A stretch of 64,000 bases of DNA from Zobellella endophytica (GCF_003012775.1 NZ_PXYG01000012.1:26095-90094); one strand, 5' to 3'. Counted from the first letter of the stretch, positions 44,642-58,479 are shown. Notes: generated from the sequence alone by a model not told the origin. Program-made: numbers and translations.

Positions 44642-46006
44642 ATGAGCGCTATGCTTTGGCAGCAGTGTCTTAACCGGCTACAAGATGAATTGCCTTCGGC
44701 AGAATTCAGTATGTGGATCCGGCCGCTGCAGGCGGAGTTGGGCGACAATACCCTGACCCTGTTCGCCCCCAATCGCTTTGTGCTCGACTGGGTACGGGAC
44801 AAATACCTGATCCGCATCAACGGCCTGCTGGGAGAATTCTGCGGCAGCAACTGCCCGCAGCTGAAGTTCGAGGTGGGCAACAAGAGGGCCCAGGTCAACC
44901 TGGTGGCCAACAACAAGCCCCAGGCCAGGGTGCAGGCAGCGCCCTCCTGGATCGAGCAGGCGGAAGACAAGCCGCAGATCAATCACAAGAGCAACATGAA
45001 TCCCAACTATACCTTCGACAATTTCGTCGAGGGCAAGTCGAACCAGCTGGCTCGGGCCGCCGCCCGTCAGGTGGCGGACAATCCCGGCGGCGCCTACAAC
45101 CCGCTGTTCCTCTACGGCGGCACCGGCCTGGGCAAGACCCACCTGCTGCACGCGGTGGGCAACGGCATCCGCGCCCGCAAGGCGGATGCCAAGGTGATCT
45201 ACATGCATTCCGAGCGCTTCGTGCAGGACATGGTCAAGGCGCTGCAGAACAATGCCATCGAGGAGTTCAAGCGCTATTACCGCAGCGTGGACGCCCTGCT
45301 GATCGACGATATCCAGTTTTTCGCCAACAAGGAGCGTTCCCAAGAGGAGTTCTTCCATACCTTCAACGCCCTGCTCGAAGGCAACCAGCAGATCATCCTG
45401 ACCTCGGACCGCTATCCCAAGGAGATCGATGGGGTGGAAGACCGGCTCAAGTCCCGCTTTGGCTGGGGACTGACGGTGGCGATAGAGCCGCCGGAGCTGG
45501 AAACCCGGGTGGCGATCCTGATGCGCAAGGCCGCCGAGAACAACATGCACCTGCCGGACGAAGTGGCCTTCTTTATCGCCAAGCGGCTGCGTTCCAACGT
45601 GCGCGAGCTGGAAGGGGCGCTGAACCGGGTGATCGCCAACGCCAACTTTACCGGCCGGGCCATCAACATCGACTTCGTGCGCGAGGCGTTGCGCGATCTG
45701 CTGGCGCTGCAGGAAAAGCTGGTGACCATCGACAACATCCAGAAGACGGTGGCCGAATACTACAAGATCAAGGTGGCGGATCTGCTGTCCAAGCGGCGCT
45801 CCCGCTCGGTGGCCCGGCCGCGCCAGCTGGCCATGGCCCTGGCCAAGGAACTGACCAATCACTCCCTGCCGGAAATCGGTGACGCCTTCGGGGGGCGGGA
45901 TCACACCACCGTGCTGCACGCCTGCCGAAAAATCGGCCAGCTGCGGGAAGAGAGTCATGATATAAAGGAAGATTATTCTAATCTTATCCGCACCCTGTCT
46001 TCCTGA
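44642..46006 (+). CDS. dnaA: Chromosomal replication initiator DnaA
   Basis: 454 residues. Domain I ([26 protein letters not shown]), a short linker, AAA+ domain III (Walker [11 protein letters not shown], Walker [10 protein letters not shown], sensor/arginine motif region [17 protein letters not shown]) and DNA-binding domain IV with the DnaA signature ([39 protein letters not shown]). ATG 44642 has AGGAG 7 bases upstream; a longer reading starts in the promoter. First of dnaA-dnaN-recF-gyrB. The 190 bases before it are rich in GATC. Confidence 0.98.
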   Translation: MSAMLWQQCLNRLQDELPSAEFSMWIRPLQAELGDNTLTLFAPNRFVLDWVRDKYLIRINGLLGEFCGSNCPQLKFEVGNKRAQVNLVANNKPQARVQAAPSWIEQAEDKPQINHKSNMNPNYTFDNFVEGKSNQLARAAARQVADNPGGAYNPLFLYGGTGLGKTHLLHAVGNGIRARKADAKVIYMHSERFVQDMVKALQNNAIEEFKRYYRSVDALLIDDIQFFANKERSQEEFFHTFNALLEGNQQIILTSDRYPKEIDGVEDRLKSRFGWGLTVAIEPPELETRVAILMRKAAENNMHLPDEVAFFIAKRLRSNVRELEGALNRVIANANFTGRAINIDFVREALRDLLALQEKLVTIDNIQKTVAEYYKIKVADLLSKRRSRSVARPRQLAMALAKELTNHSLPEIGDAFGGRDHTTVLHACRKIGQLREESHDIKEDYSNLIRTLSS

Positions 46007-46020
46007 ACCGGAGAAACCCC

Positions 46021-47124
46021 ATGCAGTTTACCATCAGTCGCGAAGCGCTCCTGCGTCCCCTGCAATTGGTATCCAGTGCCCTGGGGGGCCGCCCCAACCT
46101 GCCGATCCTCAACAACATACTGCTGAGTGTCGGCGATAATGCCCTGTCGATGACCGGCACCGACACCGAAGTGGAAATGGTGGCGATAGTGGCGCTGAAC
46201 GAACCGGTGACCGAGGGCAACACCACGGTACCGGCGCGCAAGATGCTGGACATCTGCCGGGGCCTGCCCGACGGCGCCGAGCTGACTTTTACCCTGGAAG
46301 GGGAACGGCTGCTGCTGCGTTCCGGCCGCAGCCGGTTCAACCTGTCGACCCTGCCGGCGACGGATTTTCCCAATATCGAAGACTGGAGCTCCGAGCTGGA
46401 GTTCGACATCAATCAGCTGGCCTTGAAGAAGCTGATCGAGTCCACCCAGTTTTCCATGGCCATCCAGGACGTACGCTATTACCTCAACGGCATGCTGTTC
46501 GAAACCGACGGCCAGTGGCTGCGCACCGTCGCTACCGACGGCCACCGCCTGGCCACCTGCCAGCGCCAGCTGCTGGAGCACGAGTTGCCGGCCCAGCAGG
46601 TGATAGTGCCGCGCAAGGGGGTGCTGGAGCTGTCCAAGCTGCTGGAGCACGAGGATCAGAACGTGCGGCTGCAGATCGGCAAAAGCAACCTGCGCGCCGT
46701 GACCAGCGGCTTTATCTTCACCTCCAAGCTGGTGGACGGCCGTTTTCCGGATTACCGCCGGGTGTTGCCCCGGGAGTGCGACAAGACCCTGATCTGCGGC
46801 CGGGAAGAGCTGAAGCAGGCCTTTTCCCGGGCGGCGATCCTGTCCAACGAAAAATTCCGCGGCGTCCGACTCAACATGCAGGATCAGACCCTCAAGATCA
46901 CCGCCAACAACCCCGAGCAGGAAGAGGCGGAAGAAATGCTGGACGTGGAATACCAGGGCAGCGAGCTCGAGATCGGCTTCAACGTCTCCTACGTGCTCGA
47001 TGTATTGGGTACCCTGAAGTCGGACCAGGTCAAAATCAGTCTCAAGGACGCCAGCAGCAGCGGCCTGATCGAGGCGGAAGACAACGGGGATGCCCTGTAC
47101 GTGGTGATGCCGATGCGGCTCTAA
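46021..47124 (+). CDS. dnaN: DNA polymerase III beta clamp DnaN
   Basis: 367 residues, the usual length for the sliding clamp that holds DNA polymerase III on DNA. N-terminal TISREALLRPLQLVSSALGGRPNLPILNN, the DFPN (here ATDFPNIEDW) segment and the conserved end DGDALYVVMPMRL-type sequence (NGDALYVVMPMRL). Starts 14 bases after dnaA with GGAG upstream; recF begins 2 bases after its stop codon. Confidence 0.98.
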   Translation: MQFTISREALLRPLQLVSSALGGRPNLPILNNILLSVGDNALSMTGTDTEVEMVAIVALNEPVTEGNTTVPARKMLDICRGLPDGAELTFTLEGERLLLRSGRSRFNLSTLPATDFPNIEDWSSELEFDINQLALKKLIESTQFSMAIQDVRYYLNGMLFETDGQWLRTVATDGHRLATCQRQLLEHELPAQQVIVPRKGVLELSKLLEHEDQNVRLQIGKSNLRAVTSGFIFTSKLVDGRFPDYRRVLPRECDKTLICGREELKQAFSRAAILSNEKFRGVRLNMQDQTLKITANNPEQEEAEEMLDVEYQGSELEIGFNVSYVLDVLGTLKSDQVKISLKDASSSGLIEAEDNGDALYVVMPMRL

Positions 47125-47126
47125 GC

Positions 47127-50640
<3,514 letters not shown>

Positions 50641-50662
50641 TCCGGCAACCAACTGCGCGATC

Positions 50663-50688
50663 ACGCCGCCCACCGGGCGGCGTTTTTA
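50663..50688 (+). terminator. Rho-independent terminator after gyrB
   Basis: Stem ACGCCGCCC / GGGCGGCGT with a 3-base loop, then TTTTATT, 22 bases after the gyrB stop codon. It closes the dnaA-dnaN-recF-gyrB operon. Confidence 0.88.
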
Positions 50689-50696
50689 TTGGTTAT

Positions 50697-50798
50697 TAGT
50701 CAGAACCCGTTTACGTTCTTGGGGTGGCTTTCCTGTGCGGCATCACCCGCATTGCCGACAAAGGCTATCGCGAACCGGACAGGAGTGGTTTCTGACTA
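50697..50798. repeat. Foldback element of about 102 bases
   Basis: Terminal arms TAGTCAGAACCC and GGTTTCTGACTA pair with one mismatch, and a nested pair TCCTGT / ACAGGA lies inside. It occupies the gap between the gyrB terminator and ilvD, with no gene. It looks like a small non-coding repeat or a former MITE; its end also holds the ilvD promoter area. Confidence 0.4.
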
Positions 50799-50837
50799 GA
50801 CTGATAAGAGATGCGTCGGGTATGGGAAGAGGGTGAG

Positions 50838-52517
50838 ATGGGTAACAGCAGCCGAAAATACTCCAGCCGGGTGGTGGACGGGCCCACCCGGGCGCCAGCC
50901 CGGGCCATGTTGCGGGCCACCGGTTTCACCGACGGCGACTTTCACAAGCCCCAGGTGGGCATCGCCTCCACCTGGAGCAACCTCACTCCATGCAACATGC
51001 ACATCAACAACCTGGCGGAAGAAGCGGCGCGGGGCGCCGACAGTGCCGGCGGCAAGAGTGTCATCTTCAATACCATCACCATTTCCGACGGCATAGCCAA
51101 CGGTACCGAGGGCATGAAGTATTCCCTGGTGTCCCGGGAGATCATTGCCGATTCCATCGAGGCGGTGGCCGGCTGCGAGGGCTTTGACGGCTTGGTGGCC
51201 ATCGGCGGCTGCGACAAGAATATGCCCGGCTGCCTGATTGGCCTGGCCCGCCTCAATCGGCCGGCGGTGTTCGTTTACGGTGGTACCATAGCCCCGGGGG
51301 GCAACCATACTGACATTATCTCGGTGTTCGAGGCGGTGGGTTCACATGCCAAGGGCGATATGACGACCATAGAAGTGAAGCGCATCGAGGAAACCGCCAT
51401 TCCCGGCCCGGGCTCCTGCGGCGGCATGTACACAGCCAACACCATGGCCTCGGCCATCGAGGTGATGGGCATGAGCCTGCCGGGCAGCTCGGCCCAGAAC
51501 GCAGCATCGGACACCAAGCTGAAGGACTGCCGGCAGGCGGGCGAGGCGGTGCTGCGTCTGCTGAAACACAACATTCGGCCGTCCGACATCATGACCCGGC
51601 CCGCCTTTGAAAACGCCATTATCCTGGTGATCGCCCTGGGCGGTTCCACCAATGCCGTACTGCACCTGCTGGCCATGGCCCATGCCGTGGGCGTGGAGCT
51701 GAGCCTGGACGATTTCACCCGCCTCGGCAAACGGGTGCCGGTGCTGGCGGATCTGCGCCCCAGCGGCCATTACATGATGTCGGAACTGGTGGCTATTGGC
51801 GGCATACTGCCGCTGATGAAAACCCTGCTCGATGCCGGCCTGCTGCACGGTGACTGCCTCACCGTGACGGGCAAAACCCTGGCCGAGAACCTGGTCGGCG
51901 TTAATCCCTATCCGCCGGGGCAGGGCATCATTCGCCCGCTCGACAATCCCATCAAGCCCGACAGCCATTTGCGCATACTGTATGGCAACCTGGCACCGGG
52001 CGGTGCCGTGGCCAAGATCACCGGCAAGGAAGGGCTGAGCTTTACCGGCCCGGCCCGGGTGTTTGACTCGGAAGAGGAAACCCTGGCACGTATTCTCGAC
52101 GGCTCCGTACAAAAAGGCGACGTGGTGGTGATCCGCTACGAAGGGCCAAAAGGCGGCCCCGGCATGCGGGAGATGCTGAGTCCGACCTCGGCCATCATGG
52201 GCCGTGGCCTGGGCAAGGGCGTTGCGCTGATCACCGACGGCCGCTTCTCCGGCGGCAGCCACGGCTTTGTGGTGGGGCACATCACACCCGAGGCGCGTCA
52301 GGGCGGCCCCCTGGCGATAGTGGAAGACGGCGACATCATCACCATCGACGCCGAGCATAACCGGCTGGAGCTGACCGACAGCATGATCGCCGAGCGCCTG
52401 GCCCGCTGGCAGCCGCCCGAGCCCCGTTATCGCCGGGGCGTGCTGGCCAAGTATGCCCGGGCCGTGGGCCCGGCATCCCACGGAGCGGTGACCGACGCCC
52501 ATGAGGACGGCCACTGA
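50838..52517 (+). CDS. ilvD: Dihydroxy-acid dehydratase
   Basis: 559-residue IlvD, Fe-S enzyme that turns dihydroxy-acids into 2-keto acids in valine and isoleucine synthesis. Motifs: [31 protein letters not shown] and [19 protein letters not shown] hold the three cluster cysteines; [20 protein letters not shown] is the C-terminal swivel motif. The sequence and length match the shorter clade of IlvD (fungal/cyanobacterial-like), not the 616-residue E. coli protein, so another IlvD may exist elsewhere, or this copy may act on other sugar acids. ATG 50838 is chosen for its AGAGGG ribosome site; ATG 50811 would add 9 residues. No other ilv gene is near. Confidence 0.88.
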   Translation: MGNSSRKYSSRVVDGPTRAPARAMLRATGFTDGDFHKPQVGIASTWSNLTPCNMHINNLAEEAARGADSAGGKSVIFNTITISDGIANGTEGMKYSLVSREIIADSIEAVAGCEGFDGLVAIGGCDKNMPGCLIGLARLNRPAVFVYGGTIAPGGNHTDIISVFEAVGSHAKGDMTTIEVKRIEETAIPGPGSCGGMYTANTMASAIEVMGMSLPGSSAQNAASDTKLKDCRQAGEAVLRLLKHNIRPSDIMTRPAFENAIILVIALGGSTNAVLHLLAMAHAVGVELSLDDFTRLGKRVPVLADLRPSGHYMMSELVAIGGILPLMKTLLDAGLLHGDCLTVTGKTLAENLVGVNPYPPGQGIIRPLDNPIKPDSHLRILYGNLAPGGAVAKITGKEGLSFTGPARVFDSEEETLARILDGSVQKGDVVVIRYEGPKGGPGMREMLSPTSAIMGRGLGKGVALITDGRFSGGSHGFVVGHITPEARQGGPLAIVEDGDIITIDAEHNRLELTDSMIAERLARWQPPEPRYRRGVLAKYARAVGPASHGAVTDAHEDGH

Positions 52518-52543
52518 GCGAGCAAAAAATTATCGATTGTGTG

Positions 52544-52572
52544 CTTGAAAGCGCAAAAAGCCATCCCTATAT
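52544..52572 (+). promoter_or_regulatory. Sigma-32 heat-shock promoter
   Basis: CTTGAAA (52544-52550), 14 bases, then CCCTATAT (52565-52572): a close match to the RpoH consensus CTTGAAA-N13-14-CCCCATNT, upstream of the two small heat-shock genes with a leader of about 90 bases. Confidence 0.82.
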
Positions 52573-52579
52573 CTTTTAG

Positions 52580-52668
52580 TGAACAAGGCGGGTCGCTCGG
52601 ATGAGGGCCCGCACCGCCCGTCCGAATGGAGGGCAAACCATCATCGCTCATTGGAGGATAGGATTATG
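52580..52668 (+). promoter_or_regulatory. ROSE-like RNA thermometer before ibpA
   Basis: The leader contains GC-rich hairpins and, right at the ribosome site, UCGCU (52644-52648) six bases before AGGAU (52655-52659), the U(U/C)GCU-anti-Shine-Dalgarno arrangement of ROSE elements. The GGAGG site would be hidden at low temperature and opened by heat. Structure inferred from the primary sequence. Confidence 0.7.
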
Positions 52669-53091
52669 TCACGCTTCGATTTCTCACCCCTGTACCGCTC
52701 CGCCATCGGTTTCGACCGTCTGGCATCCCTGATGGAAAACGCCGCCAGCGGCACCGGCAACAACGGCTACCCACCGTACAATATCGAACTGCTCAGCGAG
52801 AACCAGTACCGCATCTCCATGGCGGTGGCCGGCTTCGCCCGCCAGGATCTGGACATCACCAGCCATGAAAACACCCTGACGGTGAAAGGCCATAAGGAAC
52901 AGGAACAGGAATCCAGGAATTATCTCTATCAGGGCATCGCCGAGCGCGGCTTCGAGCGGCGTTTCCAGCTGGCCGATCATATCAAGGTGGTCGGTGCCGA
53001 TCTGGAAAACGGGCTGCTGCATATCGACCTGGTGCGCGAAGTGCCGGAAGCCGCCAAACCGAGGAGCATTGCTATCGGGCAGGCCGAATAA
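52666..53091 (+). CDS. ibpA: Small heat-shock protein IbpA (Hsp20)
   Basis: 141-residue holdase chaperone that binds unfolding proteins in large oligomers. It starts [19 protein letters not shown] (E. coli Ibp[20 protein letters not shown]), contains the alpha-crystallin domain from about residue 35 ([44 protein letters not shown]) and the C-terminal IAI-type anchor (SIAIG). Sigma-32 promoter and ROSE-like thermometer upstream. Confidence 0.93.
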   Translation: MSRFDFSPLYRSAIGFDRLASLMENAASGTGNNGYPPYNIELLSENQYRISMAVAGFARQDLDITSHENTLTVKGHKEQEQESRNYLYQGIAERGFERRFQLADHIKVVGADLENGLLHIDLVREVPEAAKPRSIAIGQAE

Positions 53092-53111
53092 AAAACTCAG
53101 CACATCAACCT

Positions 53112-53138
53112 ATTGCTTGAATGGAGGATAGGAACATG
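53112..53138 (+). promoter_or_regulatory. ROSE-like thermometer before the second Hsp20 gene
   Basis: UUGCU (53113-53117) lies seven bases before AGGAU (53125-53129), the same anti-Shine-Dalgarno arrangement as before ibpA. It lies in the 44-base gap between the two Hsp20 genes. Confidence 0.55.
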
Positions 53139-53579
53139 AGCCGTTTTGATTTTTCTCCCCTGTATCGCTCCGCCATCGGTTTCGACCGGATGATGGGGGA
53201 TCTGGAAGCCTTGCTGCAGCACAAGGGGGTGGCGTATCCCCCTTACAATATCGAGAAGCAGGATAACGACCACTACCGCATCAGCCTGGCGGTGGCCGGC
53301 TTTAAAGAAAGCGAACTCAGCCTGAGCGTCGAACAGAATACGCTGCTGGTCAAAGGGGTTCGTGAGCAGCCGGCCGCTAGCAGCAGCTATCTGTACCAGG
53401 GGATCACCGAGCGGGACTTCGAGCTGAAATTCCGCCTGGCCGATCATGTACAGGTGACCGGCGCCCGGCTGGACAACGGCCTGCTGGTGATCGATCTGCT
53501 GCGGGAGGTACCGGACGAGCTGAAGCCCCGCCGCATCGACATCGGCCAGGGGCGGACCCTGGAGCACAAGAGCGAATAA
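53136..53579 (+). CDS. Small heat-shock protein, IbpA/IbpB-like (second copy)
   Basis: 147-residue Hsp20 paralogue, again beginning [19 protein letters not shown], with alpha-crystallin domain (YPPYNIEKQDNDHYRISLAVAGF; LDNGLLVIDLLREVPDELKPRRIDIG) and the IDI-type C-terminal anchor. Second gene of the pair, 44 bases after ibpA. It may partner with the first copy as IbpB does in E. coli, but which copy is IbpA-like in function cannot be settled. Its own thermometer-like leader allows separate heat control. Confidence 0.9.
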   Translation: MSRFDFSPLYRSAIGFDRMMGDLEALLQHKGVAYPPYNIEKQDNDHYRISLAVAGFKESELSLSVEQNTLLVKGVREQPAASSSYLYQGITERDFELKFRLADHVQVTGARLDNGLLVIDLLREVPDELKPRRIDIGQGRTLEHKSE

Positions 53580-53594
53580 GCGCGCCCCGATAAA

Positions 53595-53621
53595 ACAACG
53601 CCGGCGTGATGCCGGCGTTGT
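53595..53621. terminator. Shared terminator between hsp20 genes and avtA
   Basis: Perfect 11-bp stem ACAACGCCGGC / GCCGGCGTTGT with a 5-base loop, followed by TGTTCT on the plus strand. It lies between the convergent hsp20 and avtA genes and can serve both. Confidence 0.75.
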
Positions 53622-53641
53622 TGTTCTAGGACATTGCTGTA

Positions 53642-54895
53642 TTACGGCTGGTCGTAGAGTGCCAGTATCTCCTTCGCCAGTATCTCGATACCGGCTTTTA
53701 CATCCGCTTCCGGCTGGGCGTAGTTGAGGCGGATGCACTCCTTGCTGTGCTGCCATTCGGTATCCGCGATGCCGGGGAAGAAGTAGTGGCCGGGCACCAC
53801 CAGCAGGCCCTGCCGTTTCAGCCGCTGATACAGCTCCTGGCAGTGGATGGGCAGTTCCTCGAACCACAGCCACAGGAACAGCGCGCCTTCCGGCTTGTGG
53901 ATATGGAACTGGGGCAGGGGAATGGCTTCCTGTAGCCAGCTCACCGCCTGTTGCGCCTTGGCCTGATAGAAGGGGCGGATAACCTGGTTGCTGAGCTCGA
54001 TGACGTCGCCGCTTTCCATCATCGGCAGGGTCAGGGCCGGTCCCATGCTGCCCGGGGCCAGGTTGACGATACCGCTGATATTGGTGATGGCCTTGATGAT
54101 GGTCGGGTTGGCGACGACAATGCCGCAACGTACACCCGGCAGACCCAGCTTGGACAGGCTCATGCACAGTATGGTGTTGTCGTTCCAGAACGGCTTGGCC
54201 TCGGTGAAGATGATATTGGGAAAAGGGGTACCGTAGGCGTTGTCGATCAGCAGGGGGATGCCTTTTTCCCGGGCAATCTCGTCCAGGTGTACGACTTCTT
54301 CGTCGGTGAGCACATTGCCGGTAGGGTTGGTGGGACGGGACACGCAGATCAGGCCGATGTCGTCGCCCACTTCCAGCTGCTCGAAGTCGACATGATATTT
54401 GAACAGGCCGTTCTCCAGCCGGCTGATGCTCGGCTTGCAGGCCACGAAGTGATCTTCGTCCAGGGCGCTGTCGCCGTAGCCGATGTATTCCGGGGCCAGC
54501 GGAAACAGCACCTTCTTCTTGCAGCCATCTGCAAACTCGCCGGCCAGCAGGTTGAACAAATAGAAGAAGGCGGTCTGACTGCCGTTGGTCAGCGCGATAT
54601 GCTCGGGGCCCACCGGCCAGCCCAGCTCCCGGGACAACAGCCTGGCCAAGGCCTGGATAAAGGCATCCTTGCCCTGGGGACCGTCGTAGTTGGCAATGGC
54701 CTTCAGCAGATCCCCGGTTTTCAGCAACTGCTGGGCCTGACGGTCGAGATAGGCCAGCACCTCGGGAATGGCGGCCGGATTGCCGCCTCCCAGCATAATG
54801 GTGTTGGGCGCGGTCAGGCCCTGGTTGAGATCGTCCATCAACTGGGTGATACCGGCGTGGCGGGTAAATTTCTGGCCGAATGCTGAAAATTCCAT
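53642..54895 (-). CDS. avtA: Valine--pyruvate aminotransferase
   Basis: 417-residue class I PLP aminotransferase, alanine-valine transaminase AvtA. The start MEFSAFGQKFTRHAGITQLMDDL is the AvtA type; LGGGNPAAIPEV, TNGSQTAFFYLFN, SRPTNPTGNV, DNAYGTPFPNI and the PLP lysine in SLSKLGLPGVRCG follow. It makes alanine from valine and pyruvate or the reverse. Converges on the small heat-shock genes; a parS-like palindrome lies upstream. Confidence 0.94.
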   Translation of the reverse strand: MEFSAFGQKFTRHAGITQLMDDLNQGLTAPNTIMLGGGNPAAIPEVLAYLDRQAQQLLKTGDLLKAIANYDGPQGKDAFIQALARLLSRELGWPVGPEHIALTNGSQTAFFYLFNLLAGEFADGCKKKVLFPLAPEYIGYGDSALDEDHFVACKPSISRLENGLFKYHVDFEQLEVGDDIGLICVSRPTNPTGNVLTDEEVVHLDEIAREKGIPLLIDNAYGTPFPNIIFTEAKPFWNDNTILCMSLSKLGLPGVRCGIVVANPTIIKAITNISGIVNLAPGSMGPALTLPMMESGDVIELSNQVIRPFYQAKAQQAVSWLQEAIPLPQFHIHKPEGALFLWLWFEELPIHCQELYQRLKRQGLLVVPGHYFFPGIADTEWQHSKECIRLNYAQPEADVKAGIEILAKEILALYDQP

Positions 54896-54993
54896 GAATT
54901 GACTACCAAAGGGGATACTGTTGCCGAAAGGTGCACGTTATCCGATATTGCGCCGGCTGTCGACCAAGGGAAGCCCCGGGGCAGCCCAGGGAT

Positions 54994-55019
54994 GCCCATG
55001 TTTCATGTGAAACATGGGC
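54994..55019. other. parS-like site, one mismatch
   Basis: The 16-mer TGTTTCATGTGAAACA (54999-55014) differs from parS by a single C-to-T at the centre. It is the core of a longer inverted repeat with 12-bp arms (GCCCATGTTTCA / TGAAACATGGGC). It lies in the gap between avtA and the monooxygenase-fold gene, downstream of the latter, so a weak terminator role is also possible. Confidence 0.6.
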
Positions 55020-55028
55020 GGCATGCTC

Positions 55029-55370
55029 TTAATACGAGTAGGTCTGGGTCGGTTTGGCGTACTTGGAGGGCTGGGCCTCGTAACTGACCTTGAGCGCCAG
55101 CACGGTGCACTTCTCGTCGCTCTCCAGGAAGGGGGCCAATTCATTGAGCATGTGCTGTCGATCGTGGGAATCGTGCCAGCGCTCCCAGCTGCCGATATTC
55201 TCCCAGTTGGAGATGACATAGAAGTGGTTGGGGTGGTGAACATCGCGATAGGCATCGCCCTTGAGGAAGCCCGGCCTGTCGCTGATCTGCAGCAACAGGC
55301 TGCGCACCGTTTCCTGATAGACCTCTTCCAGCCCTTCCACGACGTGACGTTCGATAATGACTTTGATCAT
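55029..55370 (-). CDS. ABM-fold (antibiotic biosynthesis monooxygenase-like) protein
   Basis: 113 residues of dimeric ferredoxin-like ABM fold: MIKVIIERHVVEGLEEVYQE, DRPGFLKGDAYRDVHHPNHFYVISNWENIGSWERWHDSHDRQ. Family members include quinol monooxygenases and heme-degrading enzymes; the real substrate is unknown. It stands between glyS and avtA on the same strand as both, with a terminator between it and glyS. Confidence 0.8.
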   Translation of the reverse strand: MIKVIIERHVVEGLEEVYQETVRSLLLQISDRPGFLKGDAYRDVHHPNHFYVISNWENIGSWERWHDSHDRQHMLNELAPFLESDEKCTVLALKVSYEAQPSKYAKPTQTYSY

Positions 55371-55450
55371 AGGCAGTATCCTTGCTGCTGAATGACATCA
55401 CTTAATATGTAACACAGATCCTTGCCGGTTTTGGTAAGACCAGGGAATTT

Positions 55451-55479
55451 AAATAAAAAACCCCGCGGGATGCGGGGCT
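55451..55479 (-). terminator. Rho-independent terminator after glyS
   Basis: Stem with arms CCCCGC and GCGGGG (plus two flanking pairs); on the minus strand it is followed by TTTTTTATTT. It lies 10 bases past the glyS stop codon. Confidence 0.82.
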
Positions 55480-55488
55480 GAGGTGCTG

Positions 55489-57558
55489 TTACTGCAGCAG
55501 GGAGATATCCGCTATCTGCAGGAACAGGTTGCGCAGTTGATTGAGCAGGGCCAGGCGGTTGAGCTTGAGTGCCTCGTCGTCGGCCATCACCATCACCTGA
55601 TCGAAGAAGGCGTCGACACCTTCACGCAGGGCCGCCAGCTCGCCGAGGGCCTGGTTGTAGTCGGCCTCGGCAAACAGCGGCGCCAGCCGGGCGGTCAGCT
55701 CGGCAAGCTGGGCCGCCAGCACCTTTTCCGCCTCGTCCTGCAGCAGGGCCGGGTTCACTTCGGCGGGGATGTCGCCGTCGAACTTGGCCAGGATGTTGCC
55801 CACCCGCTTGTTGGCGGCGGCCAGGGCGATGGCCGCATCCAGCTGGCGGAACCGGCTCACCGCCTTGACCCGGGCATCGAAGTCGGCGGGGCGGGTCGGC
55901 TTGCGCGCCAGCACCGCCTGGATGACGTCGACCGGATAGCCCAGATCCTGATACCAGGCGCGGAAGCGGCCCAGCATAAAGTCGAGGATTTCCTCGGCGG
56001 CGCCGGCATTGCTCAGCTTGTCGCCGTACAGGGCCCGGGCCTGCTCGATCAGTATCGGCAGATCCAGGTTGTAATCTTTCTCGACGATGATGCGCAGGGC
56101 ACCCAGGGCGGCCCGGCGCAGGGCGAAGGGATCCTTGTCGCCCTTGGGCGCCTGGCCGATGCCGAAGATGCCGACCAGGGTGTCCAGCTTGTCGGCCAGG
56201 GCCAGGGCGGCGGAGATGTCCTGACTGGGCAGCTCGTCACCGGCGAAGCGGGGTTGGTACTGCTCCTTCAGGGCCAGGGCCACGGCCTCGTCCTCGCCGT
56301 CGTGGCGGGCATAGTGCATGCCCATCACCCCCTGGGTATCGGTGAACTCGAACACCATATTGGTGACCAGGTCACACTTGGACAGCAGACCGGCCCGCTC
56401 GGCCTGGGCCTGGTCGGCGCCGATGGCGGCGGAGATAAAGCCGGCCAGGGCGCTGATGCGTTCGGATTTTTCCCGCACCGTGCCCAACTGCTGCTGGAAC
56501 AGCACATGCCCCAGCTGCTCCAGGCGGGAAATCAGCGGCGCCTTGCGGTCGGTATTGAAGAAGAATTCGGCGTCGGCCAGGCGCGGGCGTACCACCTTCT
56601 CGTTGCCGCTGACGATCTGGGCCGGATCCTTGGACTCGATGTTGGTGACGAAGATGAACTTCGGCAGCAGCCGGCCGTCGGCGTCGTACACCGGGAAGTA
56701 CTTCTGGTCACCCTTCATGGTGTACACCAGGGCTTCCGCCGGCACCGCCAGGAACTTCTCCTCGAAGGAGGCGGTGAGTACCACCGGCCATTCCACCAGT
56801 GAGGTGACTTCTTCCAGCAGCTCGTCGTCCAGGTCGGCGGTGCCGCCCACGGCGGCGGCGGCCTGCTCGACCCCGGCCTTGATCATCGACTTGCGGCGTT
56901 CGAAGTCGGCCAGCACCTTGCCGCGCTCTTCGAGCTGTTGCAGGTAGTGATCGGCATGCTCCAGTTGAAATTCTTGCTCACCCATAAAGCGGTGGCCGCG
57001 CAGGGTTCGGCCCGCGTCGATGCCGAGAATGTTGGCCGGCAGCAGTTGTGCGCCCAGCAGCAGGGTCAGGGTGTGTACCGGGCGGATGAACTGGGTGGCC
57101 TTGTCGCCCCAGCGCATGGCCTTGGGGATGGGCAGCCGGGCCAGGGCCTGCTCGACCATGGCCGGCAGCAGCTCGGCGGCGGTCTTGCCCTTGATGTCGG
57201 CCAGGTGCACCAGCCACTCGCCCTTGTCGGTCTTCAGCCGGCCAGCCTGCTCGATGCCGATGCCGTTGCCCCGGGCCCAGCCCAGCGCTGCCTTGGTGGG
57301 CTTGCCGTCGGCGTCGAAGGCGGCCTGTACCGCCGGGCCGCGTTTTTCGATCTGCTTGTCGGCCTGGGCCGGGGCCAGCCCGGTCACCTGTACCGCCAGC
57401 CGGCGGGGAGCCGCATACCAGCACACCCCGGCGAAGGGCAACTCGGCGTTGTTCAGTTCTTGCTCGAGGTTGTCGGCGAAGGCCTGGCCCAGGCTGCGCA
57501 ACGCCTTCGGCGGCAGTTCTTCGGTGCCCAGTTCAACCAGAAAATTCTGTTCAGCCAT
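55489..57558 (-). CDS. glyS: Glycine--tRNA ligase beta subunit
   Basis: 689-residue beta chain of the alpha2-beta2 bacterial glycyl-tRNA synthetase, which binds tRNA-Gly. N-terminal [23 protein letters not shown]3/B4-like middle with HD-type segment, and the anticodon-binding C-terminus ending DISLLQ. Full length. Nine bases separate it from glyQ upstream on the same strand. Confidence 0.97.
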   Translation of the reverse strand: MAEQNFLVELGTEELPPKALRSLGQAFADNLEQELNNAELPFAGVCWYAAPRRLAVQVTGLAPAQADKQIEKRGPAVQAAFDADGKPTKAALGWARGNGIGIEQAGRLKTDKGEWLVHLADIKGKTAAELLPAMVEQALARLPIPKAMRWGDKATQFIRPVHTLTLLLGAQLLPANILGIDAGRTLRGHRFMGEQEFQLEHADHYLQQLEERGKVLADFERRKSMIKAGVEQAAAAVGGTADLDDELLEEVTSLVEWPVVLTASFEEKFLAVPAEALVYTMKGDQKYFPVYDADGRLLPKFIFVTNIESKDPAQIVSGNEKVVRPRLADAEFFFNTDRKAPLISRLEQLGHVLFQQQLGTVREKSERISALAGFISAAIGADQAQAERAGLLSKCDLVTNMVFEFTDTQGVMGMHYARHDGEDEAVALALKEQYQPRFAGDELPSQDISAALALADKLDTLVGIFGIGQAPKGDKDPFALRRAALGALRIIVEKDYNLDLPILIEQARALYGDKLSNAGAAEEILDFMLGRFRAWYQDLGYPVDVIQAVLARKPTRPADFDARVKAVSRFRQLDAAIALAAANKRVGNILAKFDGDIPAEVNPALLQDEAEKVLAAQLAELTARLAPLFAEADYNQALGELAALREGVDAFFDQVMVMADDEALKLNRLALLNQLRNLFLQIADISLLQ

Positions 57559-57567
57559 GCTTGTCCC

Positions 57568-58479
57568 TTATCCTTCTTTTTTACACATGGGGAAGCCGAG
57601 CGCCTCGCGGGAGGCGTAGTAGGCTTCGGCGACTGCCTTGGTCAGGGTGCGGATACGCAGTATGTAGCGCTGGCGTTCGGTCACCGAAATCGCCTTGCGC
57701 GCATCCAGCAGGTTGAAGGCGTGGCCCGCTTTCAGGATCCGCTCGTAGGCGGGCAGGGGCAGCGGTTTGTCCAGGGCCAGCAGGTGCTGGCATTCTTTCT
57801 CGCACTGCTCGAAGAAGCCGAACAGGAAGTCGACGTCGGCATGCTCGAAGTTGTAGGTGGACTGTTCCACTTCGTTCTGGTGGAAAATGTCGCCGTAGGT
57901 GGTCTTGCCCAAGGGGCCGTCGCACCACACCAGATCGTAGACCGAGTCGACACCCTGGATATACATGGCCAGGCGTTCCAGGCCATAGGTGATCTCGCCG
58001 GTGACCGGCTTGCACTCCAGGCCGCCCACCTGCTGGAAGTAGGTGAACTGGGTCACTTCCATGCCGTTGAGCCAGACTTCCCAGCCCAGGCCCCAGGCGC
58101 CGAGGGTGGGGTTTTCCCAGTTGTCTTCCACAAAGCGGATATCATGCACCTGCGGGTCCAGGCCCAATGCCTGCAGCGACCCTAGGTACAGTTCCTGAAG
58201 GTTGTCCGGCGAGGGCTTGATGATCACCTGGAACTGGTAATAGTGCTGCAGCCGGTTGGGGTTTTCACCATAGCGGCCGTCGGTGGGGCGGCGGGAAGGC
58301 TGCACATAGGCGGTAGCGATTGGCTCCGGTCCTATGGCCCGCAGGCAGGTCATGGGGTGGGAAGTCCCTGCACCCACTTCCATATCGAGCGGCTGTACTA
58401 TAGTGCAGCCTTGCCGGGCCCAATAATCCTGCAATGTCAGGATCAGACCCTGAAAGGTATTGATATCGAATTTTTGCAT
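57568..58479 (-). CDS. glyQ: Glycine--tRNA ligase alpha subunit
   Basis: 303-residue catalytic alpha chain. Diagnostic strings: [59 protein letters not shown] and [11 protein letters not shown]. First gene of glyQS. ATG 58479 gives the standard length; nine further upstream codons are not conserved. Confidence 0.97.
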   Translation of the reverse strand: MQKFDINTFQGLILTLQDYWARQGCTIVQPLDMEVGAGTSHPMTCLRAIGPEPIATAYVQPSRRPTDGRYGENPNRLQHYYQFQVIIKPSPDNLQELYLGSLQALGLDPQVHDIRFVEDNWENPTLGAWGLGWEVWLNGMEVTQFTYFQQVGGLECKPVTGEITYGLERLAMYIQGVDSVYDLVWCDGPLGKTTYGDIFHQNEVEQSTYNFEHADVDFLFGFFEQCEKECQHLLALDKPLPLPAYERILKAGHAFNLLDARKAISVTERQRYILRIRTLTKAVAEAYYASREALGFPMCKKEG

